In this document: piece after piece, positions 5,853 to 10,449 of the stretch
Position numbering within the stretch: the first letter of the stretch is position 1
Layout: each line of letters begins with the position of its first letter
Origin: Actinomycetota bacterium
GTDB taxonomy: Bacteria > Actinomycetota > Actinomycetes > Nanopelagicales > Nanopelagicaceae
Direction: 5' to 3'
Assembly: GCA_026392815.1 (NCBI GenBank)
Contig: JAPLBI010000201.1
Span: 1-10,449 of the forward strand
DNA length: 10,449 nt
Program-made: the position numbers and the translations under genes
Notes under the pieces: generated by a model
Database searches by the model: none
What the model was told of the DNA's origin: nothing
Seen by the model: only the letters and a program-made list of their open reading frames with translations

Positions 5853-6185
5853 GTGAGTTCACATTCGGATCTACTAGCTGCCCAAATTCAGGCGGCGATC
5901 TCGCACGCCATTGAGCGCGGAGATTTGATCGGAACTGTTCCTGCCAATATCCCTTTGGAGCGACCAAAGAATCGCGACCATGGTGATTACGCATCTTCTA
6001 TCGCGCTGCAACTGGCAAAACCTGCCGGAAAGAACCCGCGCGAAGTCGCAGAGTTACTTAAGAAAGATTTAGAGAAACTTCCTGAGGTTTCATCCGTTGA
6101 TATTGCAGGTCCTGGCTTTATCAACATCAAATTAAATCGCGCCAGCCAAGCAGATTTAGTGCGCACAATTTTGAGCGCTATTTAG
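5853..6185 (+). CDS. argS: Arginyl-tRNA synthetase, N-terminal (Add-1) part, split by duplication
   Basis: The GTG start gives 110 residues that form the N-terminal domain of arginyl-tRNA synthetase, which in the family recognises the D-loop of tRNA-Arg. The diagnostic stretch ERPKNRDHGDYASSIALQLA lies at 36-55, followed by NPREVAELLKKDL and GPGFINIKL. The frame then meets TAG at 6183-6185 because of a 26-bp tandem duplication (6154-6205). If one copy is removed, residue Ala109 joins directly to QESYGKG of the next frame, giving a normal 554-residue ArgS. As it stands this fragment ends with one foreign residue (Ile110) and lacks the whole catalytic domain. The start is supported by the TAACCT box and by family alignment from memory. 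It is either half of a real split enzyme or a product of an assembly error. Confidence 0.85.
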   Translation: MSSHSDLLAAQIQAAISHAIERGDLIGTVPANIPLERPKNRDHGDYASSIALQLAKPAGKNPREVAELLKKDLEKLPEVSSVDIAGPGFINIKLNRASQADLVRTILSAI

Positions 6186-6205
6186 TGCGCACAATTTTGA
6201 GCGCT
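6154..6205. repeat. Perfect 26-bp tandem duplication inside argS
   Basis: Bases 6154-6179 and 6180-6205 are identical; the flanking bases do not extend the match. Because 26 is not a multiple of three it shifts the argS frame and creates the TAG at 6183-6185. Identity of the two copies implies a recent event or an artefact. Confidence 0.97.
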
Positions 6206-7543
6206 CAAGAAAGTTATGGAAAAGGCAGCGCGCTTGCGGGCGTAAAGATCAACCTGGAATTTATCTCTGCCAATCCAACGGGCCCACTGCATTTAGGACA
6301 CACACGCTGGGCAGCAGTTGGAGATGCACTTGGTCGCGTTCTAAGCGCTGCTGGAGCAGAAGTAGTTCGTGAATTTTATATAAATGACCGCGGAAACCAG
6401 ATGGATCTCTTCGGACAATCTGTGCAAGCTGCAGCTCTTGGCCAACCAATTCCTGAAGATGGTTACCAAGGTGAATACATCGCAGATTTAGCTAAGGAAG
6501 TTCTGGCTGAGAACCCAGAGATAATTAAATTAGAGGGCGAACCACGCTTTGTTGCATTCCGCGAAGCTGCCTACAAGTTGCAACTTAAAGATCAGCAACG
6601 AGTTCTAGCTACCTTTAACACTCATTTCGATGTCTGGTTCTCAGAACGTAGTCTTCACGATGGCGGAAGCGTCGAACATGGTTTAGATAAATTACGCGCC
6701 CAAGGACATGTCTTTGAATTAGACGGTGCAACCTGGTTACGTACCACTGACTTTGGTGATGACAAAGATCGGGTACTTCTAAAGGCCAATGGCGATTTAA
6801 CTTACTTCTCATCAGATACTGCTTATTACATCAATAAGCGCGAACGCGGTTTCGATATCTGTATCTACATGCTGGGCGCAGACCACCACGGCTATATCCA
6901 CCGCCTTAAGGCAACTGCAGCATGCGCTGGCGATAACCCTGAATACAACATCGATGTCCTGATCGGTCAGTTGGTAAAAATCATGGAAGGCGGAGAGGAA
7001 GTAAAACTTTCCAAGCGCGCAGGAACAATTATTACTCTGGAAGAACTTGTTGAAAAAGTTGGCGTTGATGCAGCTCGTTACACCTTGATTCGCTATCCAG
7101 TTGATACTCCGATGGTTATGGATCTCGATATCTTGAAGCGCAACACCAATGAAAATCCGGTTTATTACGTGCAGTATGCCCACGCGCGTATTGCTGCTGT
7201 TCTGCGCAACGCTGCCGAGTTAAATATCGCAAGCGGTTTAGATAACTTTGATCCCGCACAACTTTCCCATGATCGCGAGAACGAACTTCTTGGGTCGCTC
7301 GCCGAATTCCCACGAATCGTGGCAGGTGCTGCCGAACTCCGCGAACCACATCGCATCGCGCGATACCTAGAAGAACTTGCTGGCGTTTATCACGGCTTCT
7401 ACGCCGATTGCCGTGTCTTGCCGATGGGGGATGAGCCAGCAACTGCGCTACATAGCGCCCGACTTAATTTATGTGCGGCAACTCTGCAAGTACTGAAGAA
7501 TGGTCTTCTCTTACTTGGCGTGAGCGCGCCGGAGCGGATGTAG
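6185..7543 (+). CDS. argS: Arginyl-tRNA synthetase, catalytic and anticodon-binding part
   Basis: This 452-residue frame holds the catalytic core of class I arginyl-tRNA synthetase, which activates arginine with ATP and charges tRNA-Arg. The HIGH motif is HLGH at 36-39 (ANPTGPLHLGH), the KMSKS loop is KLSKR at 274-278, and YVQYAHAR near 328-335 opens the DALR anticodon-binding domain that fills the C-terminus. The GTG at 6185 shares its first base with the stop of the N-terminal frame (TAGTG), so ribosomes finishing the first part could re-initiate here. This start replaces Val103 of the fused protein, so no catalytic residue is lost and seven residues (VRTILSA) are encoded twice. No Shine-Dalgarno sequence is visible. 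If the duplication is an artefact, this is simply the second part of one argS gene, 5853-7543. It ends two bases before lysA. Confidence 0.88.
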   Translation: MRTILSAQESYGKGSALAGVKINLEFISANPTGPLHLGHTRWAAVGDALGRVLSAAGAEVVREFYINDRGNQMDLFGQSVQAAALGQPIPEDGYQGEYIADLAKEVLAENPEIIKLEGEPRFVAFREAAYKLQLKDQQRVLATFNTHFDVWFSERSLHDGGSVEHGLDKLRAQGHVFELDGATWLRTTDFGDDKDRVLLKANGDLTYFSSDTAYYINKRERGFDICIYMLGADHHGYIHRLKATAACAGDNPEYNIDVLIGQLVKIMEGGEEVKLSKRAGTIITLEELVEKVGVDAARYTLIRYPVDTPMVMDLDILKRNTNENPVYYVQYAHARIAAVLRNAAELNIASGLDNFDPAQLSHDRENELLGSLAEFPRIVAGAAELREPHRIARYLEELAGVYHGFYADCRVLPMGDEPATALHSARLNLCAATLQVLKNGLLLLGVSAPERM

Positions 7544-7545
7544 CT

Positions 7546-8862
7546 ATGTGGTCGAAGAATATTTCTTTCACAAATGGTGAACTTCACCTATCGGGCATCC
7601 CTGCAACAAAGTTGGCGCAAGAATTTGGAACGCCAGCATTCTTTATTGATGAAGATGATTTTCGCACTCGCGCAATGGCTTGGAATAACGCCCTACGCGA
7701 TGAGTTTGGTTCGCACGCAGGCGTTGTTTATTACGCAGCAAAGGCCTTTATCTCAACTGCTGTCGCGACTTGGGTTAAGGAGTGCGGAATCGGCATCGAT
7801 GTCTGCACAGGAGGCGAACTAGCGGTTGCACTCGCTGGTGGAATCGATCCACAGAAGATTGAAGTACATGGAAACAATAAATCGGTTTCAGAGATAGATC
7901 GCGCAGTAAGCGTGGGCGTTAAGACAATTGTTATGGATTCAATCCATGAAATTGATCGCGTAGCTACCGTTGCCCGTAGCCATAAGAAAGTACAAGGCGT
8001 CATGTTGCGTCTTACTCCAGGTATTCAGGCACACACCCACGAATCAATTTCAACTGCCCATGAAGATGTGAAGTTTGGTTTCTCTATCGCCAGCGGCGCT
8101 GCTTGGGCGGCGGTTGAAAAAGTCTTAAGCCACCCAGAACTTGAACTCCGCGGTTTTCATTCTCATATCGGTTCACAAATCTTCGGTACAGACTCCTTCC
8201 AACTTGCCGCAGATCGTTTGATCTCGTTGCTAGCAAAGTACCGCGATGTTTACGGCAAAGAACTTCCTGAACTAGATCTCGGTGGCGGATACGGAATTGC
8301 ATATTTGCCAGGCGATGAAACTCTAGAACCTGGTGAGGTAATGCCAGCGCTGCGCAGTGCGGTTACAGCATCATGTGAAAAACATAAATTGAGTATTCCA
8401 ATTATCTCTATCGAACCAGGTCGCGCCATTGTTGGCCCAACGACATTTACTTTGTATGAAGTTGGCACAACTAAAGATGTGGTTCTAGAAGATGGCAAGG
8501 TTCGTCGCTACATTTCTGTTGATGGCGGAATGAGCGACAATATTCGTCCGTCACTTTATGACGCTGAATATCATGCAGTAATTGCCCATCGCGCTTCAGC
8601 TGCATCTGCAGTTAATTCACGCGTTGTTGGAAAGCATTGCGAAACCGGCGACATCGTTATCCGCGAAATTAATTTGCCAAGCGATATCGCACCCGGTGAC
8701 TTGATAGCTATTCCAGCCACCGGCGCATATGGCCGCAGCATGGCTAGCAATTACAACCATGTGCCGCGCCCACCTGTAGTTGCAGTAAAAGATGGAAAAG
8801 CCCGCGTAATTGTCCGCCGTGAAAATGAGGAAGATCTGCTCGCACTTGATGTGAAAGAATAG
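7546..8862 (+). CDS. lysA: Diaminopimelate decarboxylase
   Basis: LysA is a PLP enzyme that removes CO2 from meso-diaminopimelate to give L-lysine, the last step of the pathway. The 438-residue protein has the fold-type III (alanine racemase-like) barrel with Lys66 in YYAAKAF for the PLP Schiff base, HSHIGSQ at 205-211, the phosphate-binding DLGGGYGI at 244-251 and EPGRAIVG at 290-297. The C-terminal barrel carries VDGGMSDNIRP (325-335) and CETGDI with Cys365, the partner-subunit active-site residue. I chose the ATG at 7546, two bases after argS and after a GGAG at 7531-7534; a longer in-frame start at 7471 would overlap argS and add 25 residues foreign to the family. The argS-lysA-hom-thrC order is typical of Actinobacteria and implies one transcript. 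Confidence 0.97.
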   Translation: MWSKNISFTNGELHLSGIPATKLAQEFGTPAFFIDEDDFRTRAMAWNNALRDEFGSHAGVVYYAAKAFISTAVATWVKECGIGIDVCTGGELAVALAGGIDPQKIEVHGNNKSVSEIDRAVSVGVKTIVMDSIHEIDRVATVARSHKKVQGVMLRLTPGIQAHTHESISTAHEDVKFGFSIASGAAWAAVEKVLSHPELELRGFHSHIGSQIFGTDSFQLAADRLISLLAKYRDVYGKELPELDLGGGYGIAYLPGDETLEPGEVMPALRSAVTASCEKHKLSIPIISIEPGRAIVGPTTFTLYEVGTTKDVVLEDGKVRRYISVDGGMSDNIRPSLYDAEYHAVIAHRASAASAVNSRVVGKHCETGDIVIREINLPSDIAPGDLIAIPATGAYGRSMASNYNHVPRPPVVAVKDGKARVIVRRENEEDLLALDVKE

Positions 8863-8866
8863 GCAG

Positions 8867-10165
8867 ATGAGCCCAGCAGATAAACCAGTACGTATCGGCA
8901 TGCTCGGATGTGGCGTGGTCGGAAGTTCTGTCGCGCGCTTGTTGCTAGCCGATACCGCCGAGTTGTCCACTCGCGCCGGTGTAAAGATGGAGCTCTCGCG
9001 CATCGCAGTTCGCACAATTAAGCCTTACGAAGGTATCAACCCAAGCCTCTTTACAACAGATCCATTCTCGATCGTTAACGATCCCGAGATTGATCTAATC
9101 ATTGAAGTAATGGGTGGAATCGAACCTGCGCGCGAATTAATCATGACTGCGATCGAAAATCGTAAATCTGTTGTTACAGCCAACAAAGCGCTTCTTGCGA
9201 GCCATGGCGCTGAAATGTTTACCGCTGCCTATGCCAAGGGCGAAGATATTTACTACGAAGCATCAGTTGCTGGTGCGATTCCAATTATTCGCCCAATGCG
9301 TGACTCACTTGCTGGCGATTTCGTAACTCGTTTAATGGGAATCGTAAACGGAACAACAAATTACATCTTGACCAAGATGCATGAAGATGACCGCGAATTC
9401 GCTGATGTTTTGAAAGAAGCGCAAGCACTTGGTTATGCCGAAGCGGATCCAACTGCAGATGTTGAAGGTTTTGATGCTGCTGCAAAGGCGGCGATCTTGT
9501 CGGGGCTGGCATTCCACACTCGCGTAACTGTTGACGATGTTTATCGTGAAGGAATTTCTAAGATAACTCTGGAAGATGTAAAAGTGGCAAAATCAATGGA
9601 TCATGTCATCAAGTTGTTGGCGATTTCCGAATTAACACCAGCTGATGAGATTTCTGTTCGTGTTCACCCGGTTATGTTGCATAAGAGCCATCCATTGGCT
9701 TCAGTGCGCGATGCTTACAACGCAGTATTTGTCGAAGCAGAATCTGCAGGATCGTTGATGTTCTACGGTCGTGGCGCAGGTGGCGCACCAACAGCATCAG
9801 CAATTTTGGGAGATGTGGTTGCAGTTGCTCGCCACATCGCACTTAACTCAGTTGGCCAGCGCGAAACAGATTATGCAGACCGCGATATCGCACCTATCGA
9901 ATCAACTAAAACTAAGTTTTTAATCCGCCTAGAAGTTGCAGATAAAGCAGGTGTTTTGGCGGCAATTGCTACAACTTTTGCTAACCACGGCGTATCGATT
10001 CAGACAGTTAACCAAGCAGGACGTAATGACGATGCTGAAGTCACAATCGTTACCCACTTAGCTACTGAAGGCGAACTTAAGGCAACAGTTGAGTCTTTGA
10101 AGAAGATGGATGCTGTTCAAAATATTTCAAGTGTTATCCGCGTAGAAGGAGCGATGAACGCATGA
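8867..10165 (+). CDS. hom: Homoserine dehydrogenase with C-terminal ACT domain
   Basis: Hom reduces aspartate-4-semialdehyde to homoserine with NAD(P)H, the branch point toward threonine and methionine. The 432-residue monofunctional enzyme starts with a Rossmann domain (LGCGVVGS, Gly14, Gly16, Gly19) and TANKALLA at 104-111. The catalytic region has GIVNGTTNYIL (158-168) and EADPTADVEGFDAAAK (192-207), in which an Asp and Lys207 are the expected catalytic pair. Residues 352-428 (RLEVADKAGVLAAIATTFANHG...) form an ACT domain, which in actinobacterial enzymes gives threonine feedback inhibition. There is no fused aspartate kinase. The ATG lies four bases after lysA, with only a weak AGGCAG ribosome site, so coupled translation is likely. 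The stop overlaps the thrC start by four bases (ATGA). Confidence 0.97.
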   Translation: MSPADKPVRIGMLGCGVVGSSVARLLLADTAELSTRAGVKMELSRIAVRTIKPYEGINPSLFTTDPFSIVNDPEIDLIIEVMGGIEPARELIMTAIENRKSVVTANKALLASHGAEMFTAAYAKGEDIYYEASVAGAIPIIRPMRDSLAGDFVTRLMGIVNGTTNYILTKMHEDDREFADVLKEAQALGYAEADPTADVEGFDAAAKAAILSGLAFHTRVTVDDVYREGISKITLEDVKVAKSMDHVIKLLAISELTPADEISVRVHPVMLHKSHPLASVRDAYNAVFVEAESAGSLMFYGRGAGGAPTASAILGDVVAVARHIALNSVGQRETDYADRDIAPIESTKTKFLIRLEVADKAGVLAAIATTFANHGVSIQTVNQAGRNDDAEVTIVTHLATEGELKATVESLKKMDAVQNISSVIRVEGAMNA

Positions 10166-10449
10166 GTCTTTTCAAATCGAAGAAATCTGGCGCGCATCAA
10201 TGGCGTGGAGTAATCGAGGAATACCGCGATCGCTTGCCAGTTTCTGCAAAGACTCCGGTTGTCTCACTGCGCGAAGGTGGCACACCGCTTATCTACGCTT
10301 GCTATTTATCTGAACTTCTCGGCAACGATGTCTGGTTGAAGTACGAAGGCATCAACCCAACTGGTTCATTTAAAGATCGCGGAATGACAATGGCGATCTC
10401 AAAGGCTGCCGAAGATGGCGCTAAAGCGGTTATCTGCGCATCAACTGGA
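10162..10449 (+). CDS. thrC: Threonine synthase, N-terminal part cut by the window end
   Basis: The first 96 codons of threonine synthase are present; the rest lies beyond the window. ThrC converts O-phosphohomoserine to threonine with PLP. The visible N-terminal part has the family features SLREGGTPLI (35-44) and LKYEGINPTGSFKDRGM (59-75), where Lys71 forms the Schiff base with PLP, then the start of the ASTG phosphate-binding loop at the very edge. The ATG overlaps the hom stop (ATGA), and AGAAGGAG at 10145-10152 gives a good ribosome binding site nine bases upstream. The short N-terminus (about 60 residues before the PLP segment) fits the short actinobacterial/Bacillus-type enzyme rather than the long E. 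coli/yeast type. A thrB homoserine kinase gene is the expected next gene, outside this window. Confidence 0.95.
   Translation, partial: MSLFKSKKSGAHQWRGVIEEYRDRLPVSAKTPVVSLREGGTPLIYACYLSELLGNDVWLKYEGINPTGSFKDRGMTMAISKAAEDGAKAVICASTG

Noticed and set aside
6140..6210. Programmed ribosomal frameshift to restore argS
   Set aside because: There is no slippery heptamer or downstream pseudoknot, and the shift comes from a clean duplication; re-initiation at TAGTG or an artefact explains it better.
7471..7545. Longer lysA start
   Set aside because: It overlaps the end of argS and encodes residues not seen in the family; the ATG at 7546 follows a GGAG and fits the expected length.
1..10449. CRISPR array, insertion sequence or prophage
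   Set aside because: I found no spaced direct repeats, transposase or integrase motifs, and the gene content is housekeeping.

Overview
The window looks like chromosomal DNA from a free-living aquatic actinobacterium, most probably a streamlined freshwater lineage such as acI/Nanopelagicales. Four things point there: a rhodopsin with the actinorhodopsin/proteorhodopsin-type D-T-E...K set, a xylose isomerase matching the Streptomyces-type short enzyme residue for residue at its active site, the actinobacterial order argS-lysA-hom-thrC, and compact spacing with moderate rather than high GC. The lineage is inferred; no marker gene here fixes it.

Layout. Positions 1-2712 are on the minus strand: an Ala/Glu-rich coiled-coil protein running off the left edge, a hemolysin III/PAQR-type membrane protein and an MFS exporter. 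A 266-bp divergent intergenic region (2713-2978) with several palindromes leads to the actinorhodopsin gene (2979-3740, plus), which ends at a strong GNRA-loop terminator. An 88-residue membrane protein follows. Convergent to it lie a small helix-hairpin-helix protein and tRNA-Leu(UAG) on the minus strand. From 4669 everything is on the plus strand: xylA, then a tight amino-acid/translation cluster of argS (in two pieces), lysA, hom and the start of thrC.

How the parts work together. Actinorhodopsin should pump protons in light, and XylA feeds pentose carbon into the cell, which fits a photoheterotroph. LysA, Hom and ThrC form the aspartate-family branch (lysine, and homoserine/threonine). 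ArgS charges tRNA-Arg and heads the same cluster, as in many Actinobacteria.

Two observations stand out. First, a perfect 26-bp tandem duplication (6154-6205) breaks argS between its N-terminal tRNA-binding domain and its catalytic domain. It also creates a TAGTG stop/start overlap at which the catalytic part could re-initiate with no residue lost. This is either a recent real split of an essential gene or an assembly error. Second, five genes carry a TANNNT box exactly six bases before the start codon, a repeated architecture that suggests leaderless transcription; the genes with clear Shine-Dalgarno sequences do not have it.
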